In this document: piece by piece, positions 16,989-25,939 of the stretch
Layout: each line of letters starts with the position of its first letter
How positions within the stretch are numbered: position 1 is the first letter of the stretch
Program-made: the position numbers and the translations under genes
The notes under the pieces: generated by a model
Told to the model about the DNA's origin: nothing
The model's database searches: none
What the model saw: the letters and a program-made list of their open reading frames with translations, nothing else
NCBI RefSeq assembly: GCF_000368865.1
Contig: NZ_KB849727.1
Location: 362,176 to 426,175, forward strand
From: Acinetobacter bouvetii DSM 14964 = CIP 107468
Lineage (GTDB): Bacteria > Pseudomonadota > Gammaproteobacteria > Pseudomonadales > Moraxellaceae
Reading direction: 5' to 3'
DNA: 64,000 nt

Positions 16989-18713
16989 TTATTTACCTGG
17001 CTTGAAGCTGTCTTTTAAATCCAAGATGCGGTTAAACACCGGTTTGCTGCTTGTATGATCGTATTGATCTGCAACAAAGTAGCCTTCACGTTCAAATTGG
17101 AACCGGTCTTCAGGCTGCGCTTCTGCCAATGTAGGCTCAATCACCGCTTCAACAATCGTTAAAGAATTTGGATTTAAATTATCAAGGAAGTCTTCGCTAA
17201 CTTCAGGGTCTGCTTCTGTGAATAAACGGTCATAAATACGCACTTCAGCTTTCACGCCTTTAGTCGCAGATACCCAGTGCACAACACCTTTCACCTTACG
17301 GCCTTCAGGGTTTTTGCCTAGAGTTTCCGGATCGATCGAGCATTTAAGCTCAATAACTTCACCATTTTCGTCTTTAATCACTTCGTCACACTTAATTACA
17401 TAAGCATGGCGTAAACGCACTTCACCGCCCGGAATTAAACGCTTAAAGCCTTTTGGAGCAATTTCTTCAAAGTCTTTACGGTCGATATAAAGGTCTTGCG
17501 TTAATGGAATGATACGCTCGCCCATGTCCACGTTTGGATGGCGCGCATGCACCAAATCCATTGCTTCAGGCAAATTCGTTAAGGTCACTTTCAATGGATT
17601 TAACACCGCCATGCCGCGGCTTGCGGTATTTTCCAAAGACTGACGGATACAGAACTCAAGCATTGCCACATCTACAATACTGCCATCGACTTTTGTAACA
17701 CCCACACGCTTACAGAATTCACGCAGGCCTTCTGCAGTAAAGCCGCGGCGGCGCATCCCCACAACTGTAGGCAAACGCGGATCGTCCCAGCCATTCACAA
17801 AACCGCCATCCACTAAACGGCGCAATTTACGCTTAGAGGTAATGGTGTAATCAACATTTAAGCGGCTTGATTCATACTGACGCGGCACAGAGGGTGATTT
17901 CACCTTCTCGATCACCCAGTCATAGAACGGACGGTGATCAACAAACTCTAATGTGCACAATGAATGCGTAATGCCTTCAATCGCATCAGATAAAGGATGC
18001 GCATAGTCGTACATTGGGTACATTTTCCATTTATCACCCGTTTGATGATGCTCTGAATGCAGTACGCGGTAAAGAATCGGATCACGCATGTGAACGTTAG
18101 GAGAAGTCATATCAATTTTGGCGCGTAAAACCGCCTGACCTTCACCCAGTTCGCCATTACGCATTTGTTCAAAGCGCGCTAAGTTTTCTGCAACCGTTGC
18201 ATCACGCTGCGGTGAGTTTTTGCCCGGCTCTACAAAGTTGCCGCGGTTTAAACGAATTTCTTCAGGGCTTTGCAAGTCAACATACGCATCACCTTGCTCA
18301 ATGAGCTGCACCGCCCAGGTATAAAGCTGGTCAAAATAGCTTGATGCATAGCGCGGTTCGCCATTCCATTCAAAGCCTAACCATTTTACGTCGTTGGCAA
18401 TACCATCGACATATTCTTGTTCTTCGGCATCCGGGTTTGTATCATCAAAACGCAGGTTGCATAAGCCATCAAATTCTTGTGCAATACCAAAGTTCAAGCA
18501 AATTGCTTTTACATGGCCAATGTGCAGATAGCCATTCGGCTCTGGCGGAAAACGTGTAACCACTTGCTGCGTACGGCCAGAAGCCAAATCATCGGTAATC
18601 ACTTGACGCACAAAGTCTAAGCCTGGCTGTTGTTCCTGCTGCACAGTGTCGACGGCGTTGCTATTTGGTGTCGGGGTGTTCGGCAGTGTTGAAACAACAT
18701 CATTTGGCTTCAT
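16989..18713 (-). CDS. glnS: Glutaminyl-tRNA synthetase
   Basis: Class I aminoacyl-tRNA synthetase charging tRNA-Gln. 574 residues (E. coli 554); the difference is mainly a 30-residue N-terminal extension rich in N, T and P before [16 protein letters not shown]. The HIGH signature is in [18 protein letters not shown] and the KMSKS-like signature is [11 protein letters not shown]. The C-terminal anticodon-binding beta-barrels are present ([18 protein letters not shown]). It is divergent from ppiB with 166 bases between the starts. A glnS gene means Gln-tRNA is charged directly here. Confidence 0.97.
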   Translation of the reverse strand: MKPNDVVSTLPNTPTPNSNAVDTVQQEQQPGLDFVRQVITDDLASGRTQQVVTRFPPEPNGYLHIGHVKAICLNFGIAQEFDGLCNLRFDDTNPDAEEQEYVDGIANDVKWLGFEWNGEPRYASSYFDQLYTWAVQLIEQGDAYVDLQSPEEIRLNRGNFVEPGKNSPQRDATVAENLARFEQMRNGELGEGQAVLRAKIDMTSPNVHMRDPILYRVLHSEHHQTGDKWKMYPMYDYAHPLSDAIEGITHSLCTLEFVDHRPFYDWVIEKVKSPSVPRQYESSRLNVDYTITSKRKLRRLVDGGFVNGWDDPRLPTVVGMRRRGFTAEGLREFCKRVGVTKVDGSIVDVAMLEFCIRQSLENTASRGMAVLNPLKVTLTNLPEAMDLVHARHPNVDMGERIIPLTQDLYIDRKDFEEIAPKGFKRLIPGGEVRLRHAYVIKCDEVIKDENGEVIELKCSIDPETLGKNPEGRKVKGVVHWVSATKGVKAEVRIYDRLFTEADPEVSEDFLDNLNPNSLTIVEAVIEPTLAEAQPEDRFQFEREGYFVADQYDHTSSKPVFNRILDLKDSFKPGK

Positions 18714-18879
18714 AACAGTAAAATCACTTTTAAAATAAAAATTAAGAGAATTAAAACGCTATTTGATCATTTTAACAAAGAAAATAACGTTTTTACTTGC
18801 CTTGTAGTTTACAGTTTGCTTATGCTTCTCACAACCAAAAAACCCATGGCTTTGCAGGCCATGTTCAGGAGATTACACC

Positions 18880-19389
18880 ATGAGTTTTCCTCAAGTCGAA
18901 TTAAACACCACTAAAGGCCGTATTGTGCTTGAGCTTAACAGTGAAAAAGCGCCAAAAACTGTTGCTAACTTTTTAGAATATGTTCGTGACGGTTTCTACG
19001 ACGGCGTGATTTTCCACCGTGTGATTGATGGCTTCATGATCCAAGGCGGCGGCATGGATGAAAACTTCAAAGAAAAAGCAACACGTGATGCAATTGAAAA
19101 CGAAGCTGACAACGGCTTGACCAATGACCTTGGCACAATTGCTATGGCGCGTACACAAGCACCTCACTCTGCATCTGCGCAATTCTTTATTAACGTTGGC
19201 AACAATGCTTTCCTGAACCACTCTGGCAAAAATGCACAAGGCTGGGGCTACGCAGTTTTCGGTAAAGTTACTGAAGGCCTAGATGTTGTAAACGAAATTA
19301 AAGGCGTTCGCACTGGCAACCGCGGTTACCACGCTGATGTGCCGCTAGAAAATGTTGTGATTGAATCTGCTAAAATCATTTCTGAATAA
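18880..19389 (+). CDS. ppiB: Cytoplasmic peptidyl-prolyl cis-trans isomerase (cyclophilin B type)
   Basis: Cyclophilin that accelerates proline isomerisation during folding. 169 residues (E. coli PpiB 164), no signal peptide, hence cytoplasmic. Active-site segments are present: [15 protein letters not shown] with the catalytic arginine, [17 protein letters not shown], and [12 protein letters not shown]. The ATG has AGGAGA nine bases upstream. A REP-like element lies between it and lpxH, the next gene on the strand. Confidence 0.93.
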   Translation: MSFPQVELNTTKGRIVLELNSEKAPKTVANFLEYVRDGFYDGVIFHRVIDGFMIQGGGMDENFKEKATRDAIENEADNGLTNDLGTIAMARTQAPHSASAQFFINVGNNAFLNHSGKNAQGWGYAVFGKVTEGLDVVNEIKGVRTGNRGYHADVPLENVVIESAKIISE

Positions 19390-19395
19390 TTTTTA

Positions 19396-19486
19396 AATCC
19401 TCCCCAGCCCTCCTTTAATTAAGGAGGGCGCTTCTTGACTAGATGCAAGTACACCTCCCTTTATCAAAGGGAGGCTGGGAGGGATT
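19396..19486. repeat. REP-like composite palindromic element
   Basis: Nested inverted repeat of about 91 bases. Outer arms AATCCTCCCCAGCC (19396-19409) and GGCTGGGAGGGATT (19473-19486) pair at 12 of 14 positions. Inside are two separate hairpins: CCCTCCTT / AAGGAGGG (19408-19428) and CCTCCCTTT / AAAGGGAGG with a three-base loop (19454-19474). The two hairpins are variants of the same sequence in opposite orientation, as in BIME-type REP pairs or a small MITE. It ends about 20 bases before the lpxH start. Confidence 0.7.
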
Positions 19487-19506
19487 CTAAAATAAGGAAA
19501 AGATTC

Positions 19507-20226
19507 GTGACCTACCTGTTTATCGCAGATTTACACTTGTCACCAGATCACCCTCGGCTCGTTCGGGGGTTTCTAGATTTATTAGATGCTTATAAAAACA
19601 ACAACACCCAGCTGTATATTTTAGGCGATTGGTTTAATGCATGGATTGGCGATGACTACAGTGCGCCATGGCTGGATGAAATCATCACTGCCTTAAAGCA
19701 GTTTAATGATGCCGGCAATCAAATTTACTTTTTATCCGGCAACCGCGACTTCGCATTAGGCAAAACATTTCTGCAAAAATTTGACGGCACATTGCTAAAT
19801 GACATCGAATATTTAAAAATTGCACACTCCATTATCCGTTTAGAACACGGCGACCTGCTCTGTACCGATGATGTGTCTTATCAAAAATTCCGTAAAATTA
19901 TCCGCAATCCGCTGTTACTGGGCTTTTTAAAGAAAATGCCTTTAAGCTTCCGGCAAAAACTCGCCAATGGCTTCCGCAAAAAAAGCCAGCAAGCCAATCA
20001 AATCAAAAGCTATGACGTTATGGATGTCAATCAGCACGCTGTTGAACTTGCTTTGTCAGATGCGGATATTTTAATTCATGGCCACACCCACCGCCCGCAA
20101 ATCCATGATGTGCACGGCAAGCCGCGTATTGTTTTAGGCGACTGGCGTGAACATGAAGCGCTGATATTAGAGCTGGATCCGCAAAATCCTGAGCTAAATT
20201 TAAAGCTAAAAAAATGGCACTATTGA
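19507..20226 (+). CDS. lpxH: UDP-2,3-diacylglucosamine diphosphatase LpxH
   Basis: Lipid A pathway step 4: hydrolyses UDP-2,3-diacylglucosamine to lipid X and UMP at the inner face of the membrane. 239 residues from the GTG at 19507 (E. coli 240). That start is supported by AAGGAAA about seven bases upstream and by the family N-terminus TYLFIADLHLSPDHP; the frame stays open 24 codons further, through the REP-like element. Metallophosphoesterase motifs: FIADLHL, GDWFNAW, LSGNRDF, LEHGD and HGHTHRP. The stop codon lies inside the loop of the downstream terminator hairpin. Confidence 0.95.
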   Translation: MTYLFIADLHLSPDHPRLVRGFLDLLDAYKNNNTQLYILGDWFNAWIGDDYSAPWLDEIITALKQFNDAGNQIYFLSGNRDFALGKTFLQKFDGTLLNDIEYLKIAHSIIRLEHGDLLCTDDVSYQKFRKIIRNPLLLGFLKKMPLSFRQKLANGFRKKSQQANQIKSYDVMDVNQHAVELALSDADILIHGHTHRPQIHDVHGKPRIVLGDWREHEALILELDPQNPELNLKLKKWHY

Positions 20227-20237
20227 TGCCATTTTTT
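20208..20237 (+). terminator. Intrinsic terminator overlapping the lpxH stop
   Basis: AAAAATGGCA / TGCCATTTTTT; the loop contains the lpxH TGA. Confidence 0.8.
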
Positions 20238-20261
20238 AAATCACTCATTATTCAGCCAGAT

Positions 20262-20489
20262 TTACTTCAAACGGAATAGTTGATTCTGTCCAATGTAAAA
20301 ACTGGATCCGTCTAAATTCATAGGAACTGTTTGACCAGATTCCAATAAGATTTCTTCTCCTACCGGAACCCAAATAAAGCCGCCTACCGTATTTTGCTTA
20401 CGGTTAAGCGGAACCACTTGTACTTGTACAATATCGCCATTTACGGCTATGGCTGTACGCCATTGATTTAAAATTTCCAAGATATTCAC
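20262..20489 (-). CDS. Small hypothetical protein, 75 aa
   Basis: Not recognised. The sequence begins MNILEILNQWRTAIAVNGDI and is rich in short beta-type stretches (QVQVVPLNRKQNT, GGFIWVPVGEEILLE, SFYIGQNQLFRLK). No signal peptide or membrane helix. It has the look of a small soluble beta protein. It converges with lpxH and shares the terminator region. The ATG at 20489 has no strong ribosome site, but the codon use is like its neighbours. Confidence 0.65.
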   Translation of the reverse strand: MNILEILNQWRTAIAVNGDIVQVQVVPLNRKQNTVGGFIWVPVGEEILLESGQTVPMNLDGSSFYIGQNQLFRLK

Positions 20490-20819
20490 TCAACAATTGA
20501 GCTTTTTGTGACACAACAAAGAGGATTAATAAACGGGTTTGGAATAATAATTCTTCGACTGCAGCCATGCAGTTTTCTACACAGTTTTTAGGCCATTTGG
20601 CTATAAACTAATAAATCACAATCAGCTATAAAAAATTAAACAGGCAGATCGCCCATTCTTAAATAGGTTTTTATTATACATTGTCATTACAATATATGCA
20701 AAGCTTAGAATTAATCACTTATTATTCCAAACTTTGCATATATTAAATGCTCAATTTATAGGTACTACAGCATCCATATAAACACCCAAACGGCTGCTCT
20801 CTGCGCAATGCTGCTGGGC
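20490..20819. other. 330-base gap with an inverted repeat
   Basis: No gene seen. AT-rich. It contains the 13-base inverted repeat at 20691-20744 and probably the promoter for the 75-residue protein. Confidence 0.6.
20691..20744. repeat. Perfect 13-base inverted repeat
   Basis: AATATATGCAAAG (20691-20703) and CTTTGCATATATT (20732-20744) with 28 bases between. There is no T-run after it, so it is not a standard terminator. It lies 76 bases downstream of the aldolase gene stop. Confidence 0.55.
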
Positions 20820-21617
20820 TTAATAGCCGCCTTCTGAACGGATGGATTCTGCATCTGGCTTATATTTTTGCAAAAGTTCACGCAGTGAATTCATCAATAC
20901 ACTGGTATCTACACCAACCGCAACAAATTCTGTTCCAAGCGCCATATATTGCTGCGTCGCTTCATGCTGTGTAGATAATATGCCAGCAGCCTTACCCGCT
21001 GCACGAATGCGCTGTATAGCATCAATGACAGCTTTTTGCACTTCCGGATGATTGGGATTGCCTTCATAGCCCATGGTTGCTGACAAATCAACAGCCCCGA
21101 TAAATACCCCATCAATCCCGTCAATCTTCAGAATGTCATCTAGATTTTCCAATCCCGTGACTGACTCAATCTGAATCAGCAGGCAGATATTTTCATGCGC
21201 AGTGGTGTAATAATCAGGAATACTGTTCCAGCGCGTTGCCCGCGCTAAGGCTGCCCCCACGCCGCGCACGCCCATAGGCGGATAATGCACGGCTTTTACC
21301 ATCATCTGTGCCTGCTCTACTGTTTCCACCATGGGAATCAGCAACGTCTGCGCACCTATATCCAGCAGCTGCTTGATCAGCTGCACACTGCCGATCGGCG
21401 GGCGCACAACCGCTTGTGACGGATAAGCAGCAATACTTTGCAGCTGCGCCAATGTGGTTCTTAAATCGCTGGGCGCATGTTCGCCATCAATCAGCAGCCA
21501 GTCATAGCCGGCGTTGGCCGCGATTTCAGTGCCGTACGCATCCGCCAAACCCACCCATAAGCCAATCTGCTGCTGGGTTTTCAATTTACGCTTAAAGTAG
21601 TTTGTATAATCAATCAT
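20820..21617 (-). CDS. HpcH/HpaI-family aldolase
   Basis: Class II pyruvate-type aldolase of the HpaI family; 265 residues from the ATG at 21617 (E. coli HpaI about 262-267). The frame stays open 21 codons further upstream, but the family N-terminus fits MIDYTNYFKRKL. Motifs: GLWVGLADAYGTEIAANAG, WLLIDGEHAPSD, the metal-binding glutamate in LLIQIESVTGLEN, and GVFIGAVDLSATMGYEG. Family members cleave 4-hydroxy-2-oxo acids. HpaI itself belongs to homoprotocatechuate breakdown, but no hpa genes are nearby, so the substrate is open. Confidence 0.87.
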   Translation of the reverse strand: MIDYTNYFKRKLKTQQQIGLWVGLADAYGTEIAANAGYDWLLIDGEHAPSDLRTTLAQLQSIAAYPSQAVVRPPIGSVQLIKQLLDIGAQTLLIPMVETVEQAQMMVKAVHYPPMGVRGVGAALARATRWNSIPDYYTTAHENICLLIQIESVTGLENLDDILKIDGIDGVFIGAVDLSATMGYEGNPNHPEVQKAVIDAIQRIRAAGKAAGILSTQHEATQQYMALGTEFVAVGVDTSVLMNSLRELLQKYKPDAESIRSEGGY

Positions 21618-21880
21618 GTACACACTCAATGCAAGATGAGATATTGATTTGATTAAACCCCTTTTAGCTAGAAGTACCAATAGTGAATTGCTATGTCCTC
21701 ATTGAAATGAACTATAAGTCCGTGTGTAAATCAGCAGGAATTCATCCTTGCTCACCGGCGGCTTTCAAGACTTCTTTCTGGATTTTCTTTATCAGCTCTA
21801 AGTTATATGAAAATTCTTCTCATCTATTTGTCATTCGAATCAGGTAAGATAAAGCAAATTGATTAATGGAGAGCGCATTC

Positions 21881-22534
21881 ATGGATTTGCTGAACGTTTC
21901 GAAAACCCGCTATACCACTAAAGCTTATGATCCTGCTAAAAAAATCCCTCAGGCACAGTTTGAGCGCCTGCTAGAAATCCTGCGGCTTGCCCCATCTTCC
22001 ATTAATATTCAGCCTTGGCATTTTTTCATTGCAGACAATACGGCAGCGAAAGAGCGCATTGCCAAAGCGCTCGTTGGCAAATATGCATACAATGCCCCTA
22101 AAGTTTTAGATTCATCGCACACGATTTTGTTTTGCACCAAAGCAGACATCAGCGAAACCCATCTTGAAAATCTGCTGAACCGCGATGAAATCAGCGGACG
22201 CTTTAAAGATGAAAAAGCCAAGCAAGGTCAAAAAGACAGCCGCACAGGCTATGTCGATTACTACCGCAATGAAAAAGGTGATATTCAGCGCTGGGCAGAA
22301 AATCAGACTTTTATTGCGCTGGGCCAGGCCTTATTGGCAGCAGGCATTGAAGGCATCGATGCCACGCCTATTGGCGGCTTTGATGAGTCTATTCTTACAG
22401 AAGAACTGGGCTTGGCTGAAAAAGGCCTGATTCCATCCGTACTGCTGACATTGGGTTACCGCAGTGAAAATGACTTCAATGCAAAGCTGCCAAAATCACG
22501 CCTCGTGAAAGAAGATATTTTCACGGCGCTTTAA
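21881..22534 (+). CDS. nfsB: Oxygen-insensitive NAD(P)H nitroreductase NfsB-like
   Basis: FMN-dependent nitroreductase family enzyme, 217 residues from the ATG at 21881, the same length as E. coli NfsB. Shared segments: STKAFD-like YTTKAYDPAKKI, APSSINIQPWHFFIAD, LDSSHTILFCTKADI, and the C-terminal DFNAKLPKSRLV. The earlier ATG at 21866 is in frame, but its GGAGAG serves as the ribosome site for 21881. Natural substrates are quinones, pterins and nitroaromatics. It forms its own unit closed by the terminator at 22553-22577. Confidence 0.9.
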   Translation: MDLLNVSKTRYTTKAYDPAKKIPQAQFERLLEILRLAPSSINIQPWHFFIADNTAAKERIAKALVGKYAYNAPKVLDSSHTILFCTKADISETHLENLLNRDEISGRFKDEKAKQGQKDSRTGYVDYYRNEKGDIQRWAENQTFIALGQALLAAGIEGIDATPIGGFDESILTEELGLAEKGLIPSVLLTLGYRSENDFNAKLPKSRLVKEDIFTAL

Positions 22535-22552
22535 TTTATAAATAAAAACGAT

Positions 22553-22577
22553 GAAAGGGAGAATTTCTCCCTTTTTC
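22553..22577 (+). terminator. Intrinsic terminator of nfsB
   Basis: AAAGGGAG / CTCCCTTTTT with a short AATTT loop. Confidence 0.85.
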
Positions 22578-22649
22578 TGTCATTTCAGGACTTATTTTTT
22601 AAACAATAATCGAGTATATTTTGCGCAAATACAAAATAGGTCACTCATT

Positions 22650-22874
22650 ATGCCTGTTGCACCAAAATTACCCATGAAATTCAAATGTACAGCATGCAAA
22701 ACTGTATATATGCATAAATACAATTCAGACGCATTTTTAAACTACCCAGCTTGCCCGAATTGCCAGAACGCAGGCCAATTGCAAGGCACAATCGAAACCC
22801 ACGACCTTTTCAAATACCCGCTGGCCATCGCAAAGAGCTATTTGCAAGATTCTATGCTGCGCTTTAACCGTTAA
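22650..22874 (+). CDS. Small zinc-ribbon protein, 74 aa (paralogue of 23060 gene)
   Basis: Soluble 74-residue protein with two CxxC pairs, KCTAC and ACPNC, separated by about 23 residues: a zinc-ribbon spacing. The order is MKFKCTACKTVYMH, YPACPNCQNAGQLQG, then a helical tail (DLFKYPLAIAKSYLQDSML). It is clearly paralogous to the protein at 23060: both share MKF-C-AC, Y-H-Y, YPACPNCQ-AG-LQG and ET-DL. I chose the ATG at 22650; the frame is open 33 codons upstream, but those codons run back through the nfsB terminator. Function unknown. Confidence 0.8.
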   Translation: MPVAPKLPMKFKCTACKTVYMHKYNSDAFLNYPACPNCQNAGQLQGTIETHDLFKYPLAIAKSYLQDSMLRFNR

Positions 22875-22916
22875 TATTGACGCCTAAATTCAACTGAAGC
22901 ATTCGATTGATCAACA

Positions 22917-22947
22917 AGCGCCTCCCTTAAATGCGAGGCGCTGTTTT
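22917..22947 (+). terminator. Intrinsic terminator
   Basis: AGCGCCTC / GAGGCGCT, ten-base loop, then GTTTT. Confidence 0.8.
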
Positions 22948-23059
22948 ATCTGTACTTTTAGCTAAGCATCAGTTTAAAAAATCAATGGATTCGAATCATT
23001 TGGCCCAAGTTTTGCTTATTCCTTAAACACATACCAATTGCCTGATTGTGAGGTGTCCA

Positions 23060-23317
23060 ATGGCTTTGAGCGTTCTTAGACTAAGTTTCACTCCTGCGCT
23101 ATTCAACATGCCTATGAAGTTTGAATGCGCAGCATGCCATCAAAACTATTTGCATCCTTATACATTAGATGCCCATCATTACCCTGCCTGCCCTAACTGC
23201 CAGCAGGCGGGCCTGCTGCAAGGCCTTGCAGAAACAGAAGACTTAATTTATCATCCCATTCAATTTTTATCAAACTACAGGCGCATGCTGAAATCCGCAT
23301 GCGACCAATCCAATTAA
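23060..23317 (+). CDS. Small zinc-ribbon protein, 85 aa (paralogue of 22650 gene)
   Basis: 85 residues from the ATG at 23060, which has GAGGTG five to six bases upstream. A hydrophobic stretch (MALSVLRLSFTPALFNMP) precedes the part homologous to the neighbouring protein: MKFECAACHQNYLHPY, YPACPNCQQAGLLQG, ETEDLIYHP. Translation could instead start at the internal MPMKF, which would match the paralogue's N-terminus (MPVAPKLPMKF). Cysteine pairs CAAC and CPNC suggest zinc binding. The two genes lie 185 bases apart, each with its own start, and probably arose by tandem duplication. Confidence 0.75.
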   Translation: MALSVLRLSFTPALFNMPMKFECAACHQNYLHPYTLDAHHYPACPNCQQAGLLQGLAETEDLIYHPIQFLSNYRRMLKSACDQSN

Positions 23318-23350
23318 GGCCTTGGCTTTTTATTGCATGGCGAAAGGCAT

Positions 23351-23373
23351 AAAAAAAGCCTGCTTCAGCAGGC
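23351..23373 (-). terminator. Intrinsic terminator of the DMT transporter gene
   Basis: On the minus strand GGCCTGCT GA AGCAGGC is followed by seven T. Confidence 0.85.
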
Positions 23374-23405
23374 CCTCTATTCTACAGATACGGCTATATC
23401 CAGTT

Positions 23406-24263
23406 TTAAAACATCGTGTAGGCCAAACACAATACACTCACAATGCCTAGGCACAATCCCAGACCAGACCAAATCCTTAATTTCTCTTTAAAAATAACAA
23501 GGCCGCTGAGTACACCAAACATCACCACTAAAATATTCACCCCTGCAAAGACAACGGCTGGAGTGTCTTTCAGGAGCATGTGGGCTTTGACATATAGCGC
23601 AATATTGGCAAAATTCAGCACCCCCAATCCCAGACCCGCAAGAATGTCCCTTCCAGCGCCAATGCTTTTATGCCGTACAGTGGTGTACAAAATAGATAAG
23701 GCAAAGGCATAAATAAAGACCAAATTCAGCGCCACTGAGAATTGCAGTCCCAAACCTGTCGTATATTTAAGCAGCACATCAATCAGCGCATAACCGACCC
23801 ATACACCTGTTAAATATAAAATGGCATAGGGGCCTTCTGTTCTTTCTTCATCAGCACGGTGCGAAAGCAAAATGCACAGCACACTGCTGAGCCCCAATAC
23901 AACACCGATAACTTTAAGCTGATTAAACTGCTCTTGAAATACAAAATACGCGGCCATTAAAGACAACACTACGGAAAGCCGCTGCGCAATTTCAGTTTTT
24001 AAAATGCCAGCGGTCTGCAGCGACTTCGCCAAACACAAAAAAATAGACGGCAATAAAATGCCTAAAATCAGGATCAGCCACCACGGCGTATGCTGCATCG
24101 AGATATGCTGTAAATCCGGCTTAAACCATAAAAAACACAAAATGCTCGCGGCTGCATAATTCCATGCAATCATCTGAAATGTGTTAAAGCCTTTTTCTTT
24201 GCAAATTTTAAGTAAAATAGATACTGCCACACTGCATAACGCAGCGGCAAAAATCAGTTCCAT
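23406..24263 (-). CDS. EamA/DMT-superfamily transporter
   Basis: 285-residue inner-membrane protein with about ten hydrophobic helices, arranged as two EamA repeats (residues about 1-135 and 145-285). The second repeat ends with the typical FKEKLRIWSGLGLCLGIVSV, and the first with VVLGLSSVLCILLSH. DMT proteins export amino acids or other metabolites; the substrate cannot be told. The start at 24263 gives a first helix directly (MELIFAAALCSVAVSILLK). Monocistronic between two terminators. Confidence 0.88.
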   Translation of the reverse strand: MELIFAAALCSVAVSILLKICKEKGFNTFQMIAWNYAAASILCFLWFKPDLQHISMQHTPWWLILILGILLPSIFLCLAKSLQTAGILKTEIAQRLSVVLSLMAAYFVFQEQFNQLKVIGVVLGLSSVLCILLSHRADEERTEGPYAILYLTGVWVGYALIDVLLKYTTGLGLQFSVALNLVFIYAFALSILYTTVRHKSIGAGRDILAGLGLGVLNFANIALYVKAHMLLKDTPAVVFAGVNILVVMFGVLSGLVIFKEKLRIWSGLGLCLGIVSVLCLAYTMF

Positions 24264-24322
24264 GACAATCTCTTTATCATTAAGTCATCGCTAACGCGCT
24301 ATATTTTCAATGCTTCAATAAA

Positions 24323-24357
24323 AGAAAAGCCCACATAGTGTGGGCTTTTCTGAAAAA
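24323..24357. terminator. Bidirectional terminator downstream of fba
   Basis: AGAAAAGCCCACA, TAG loop, TGTGGGCTTTTCT. Confidence 0.85.
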
Positions 24358-24372
24358 ATAATCTATAGCAGA

Positions 24373-25410
24373 TTATTTATAGCGGTCGACCATTTTCTCT
24401 AAAGAAATTGGACGAATCTTGTCTGCATTGCCCGCTGTGCCGAAAGCTTCGTAACGGTCAACACAGATCTGTTTCATGGCTTCAACAGTTTGAGCGAAGA
24501 ATTTGCGCGGGTCGAATTCGCTTGGTTTTTCAGCCATCATACGGCGCATTGCGCCTGTAGAGGCTAAACGCAAGTCTGTATCGATGTTGATTTTACGGAC
24601 ACCGTGCTTGATTGCATCAACCAGCTGTTCAACAGGAACACCATACGTTTCTTTTATGTCGCCGCCGTATTGGTTAATGATTGCAAGCCATTCTTGAGGA
24701 ACAGAGCTTGAACCGTGCATTACAAGGTGCGTATTTGGCAGCGCCGCATGAATTTCTTTGATGCGGTCAATAGCCAAGATATCGCCTGTAGGCGGACGCG
24801 TGAACTTGTAGGCGCCATGTGAAGTGCCTACAGCGATCGCTAAAGCATCAACATTGGTATCCGCAACGAATTGACGCGCTTCTTCAACAGAAGTTAAAAG
24901 CTGTGAATGGTCAAGTACGCCTTCTGCGCCTACGCCGTCTTCTTCACCCGCCATGCCGGTTTCCAGACTGCCTAAACAGCCAATCTCACCTTCTACAGAA
25001 ACACCGCAGGCATGCGCCATAGCAACTGTACGGCGTGTTACGTCTACGTTGTATTCATAAGTTGTCGGTGTTTTACCGTCTGCACCCAGAGAACCGTCCA
25101 TCATGACTGATGAGAAGCCCAATTGGATCGAACGCTGACATACATCAGGATCTGTACCATGGTCTTGATGCATCACGACAGGAATGTGTGGCCATTCTTC
25201 AATCGCAGCTAAAATAAGGTGACGCAAGAAAGGTGCGCCTGCATATTTGCGCGCGCCCGCAGAAGCTTGCACAATAACAGGTGAGTTTGTTGCATCTGCT
25301 GCAAGCATAATTGCGCGCATTTGTTCTAAGTTGTTTACGTTAAACGCTGGTACGCCGTAAGCATGTTCGCCGGCGTGATCCAAGAGCTGGCGCAATGAAA
25401 TAAGAGCCAT
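24373..25410 (-). CDS. fba: Fructose-bisphosphate aldolase, class II (CbbA/Fba type)
   Basis: Zinc-dependent cleavage/formation of fructose 1,6-bisphosphate. 345 residues, the length of the Calvin-type class II subgroup. Motifs: [17 protein letters not shown], the zinc histidines in [45 protein letters not shown] and the phosphate/Schiff region [19 protein letters not shown] lies just before the ATG. It lies downstream of pgk on the same strand, with a small lipoprotein gene between them, so glycolytic/gluconeogenic enzymes are grouped. In a genus without complete glycolysis its main role would be gluconeogenesis (inference). Confidence 0.95.
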   Translation of the reverse strand: MALISLRQLLDHAGEHAYGVPAFNVNNLEQMRAIMLAADATNSPVIVQASAGARKYAGAPFLRHLILAAIEEWPHIPVVMHQDHGTDPDVCQRSIQLGFSSVMMDGSLGADGKTPTTYEYNVDVTRRTVAMAHACGVSVEGEIGCLGSLETGMAGEEDGVGAEGVLDHSQLLTSVEEARQFVADTNVDALAIAVGTSHGAYKFTRPPTGDILAIDRIKEIHAALPNTHLVMHGSSSVPQEWLAIINQYGGDIKETYGVPVEQLVDAIKHGVRKINIDTDLRLASTGAMRRMMAEKPSEFDPRKFFAQTVEAMKQICVDRYEAFGTAGNADKIRPISLEKMVDRYK

Positions 25411-25487
25411 AGTGTCCTCCCAGGTAATGCGACATATTCTACATGCACAATGGTTTCAAATCAGCATCAAAAAGCCGTTTTATAAAA

Positions 25488-25513
25488 AAAATCCCTGCTT
25501 ATGCAGGGACTTT
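25488..25513 (-). terminator. Terminator of the 25533 lipoprotein gene
   Basis: TCCCTGC / GCAGGGA with a short loop; on the minus strand it runs into TTTTTTTT. Confidence 0.8.
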
Positions 25514-25532
25514 TAAAATAAAAACAACAAAC

Positions 25533-25787
25533 TTAGTGAGCTTCCGCATCCGCCGTTGCTGCATCTGCCGGCGCATTGGCCACTTCAGCAGGCACATCCT
25601 GATTCTTTTCATCAAGTACAGGCTTGTCCAGCGCATCAATTTTAGCTTGCTGTTCCAGTGTAGTTTGTTCATCGGCAGCGGGTGCAGATGCTTCAGTTTC
25701 AGCTTTTGACGCTTCTTCTTTCTTAGAACATGCTGTTAATGCAAGTGGCGCAATGATTAATGCAGCAAGTGCCAGTTTAAGATTCAT
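25533..25787 (-). CDS. Small lipoprotein, 84 aa, alanine/glutamate-rich
   Basis: Lipoprotein signal peptide with lipobox LTAC (MNLKLALAALIIAPLALTAC). The mature part of about 64 residues is very rich in Ala, Glu and Asp (KKEEASKAETEASAPAADEQ) and looks disordered. Lipidation predicts envelope anchoring; a serine-free +2 position cannot be judged for sorting. It lies between pgk and fba in the same direction and has its own terminators on both sides, so it is an independent unit. Function unknown. Confidence 0.82.
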   Translation of the reverse strand: MNLKLALAALIIAPLALTACSKKEEASKAETEASAPAADEQTTLEQQAKIDALDKPVLDEKNQDVPAEVANAPADAATADAEAH

Positions 25788-25893
25788 CAGATTTTCCTAC
25801 AGGTGGATGAGTAACTGCAGAAAATTTTATTGCAGTTATATTTCATTTTGATGACTATAAAATGAATCGTTTAAATATCAAAAAAAGAGCAAT

Positions 25894-25924
25894 AAAAAAG
25901 GCTGAACATCTGTCAGCCTTTTTT
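25894..25924. terminator. Bidirectional terminator downstream of pgk
   Basis: AAAAAAGGCTGA / TCAGCCTTTTTT with a seven-base loop. Confidence 0.88.
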
Positions 25925-25939
25925 AACGTGCTTTACGCT

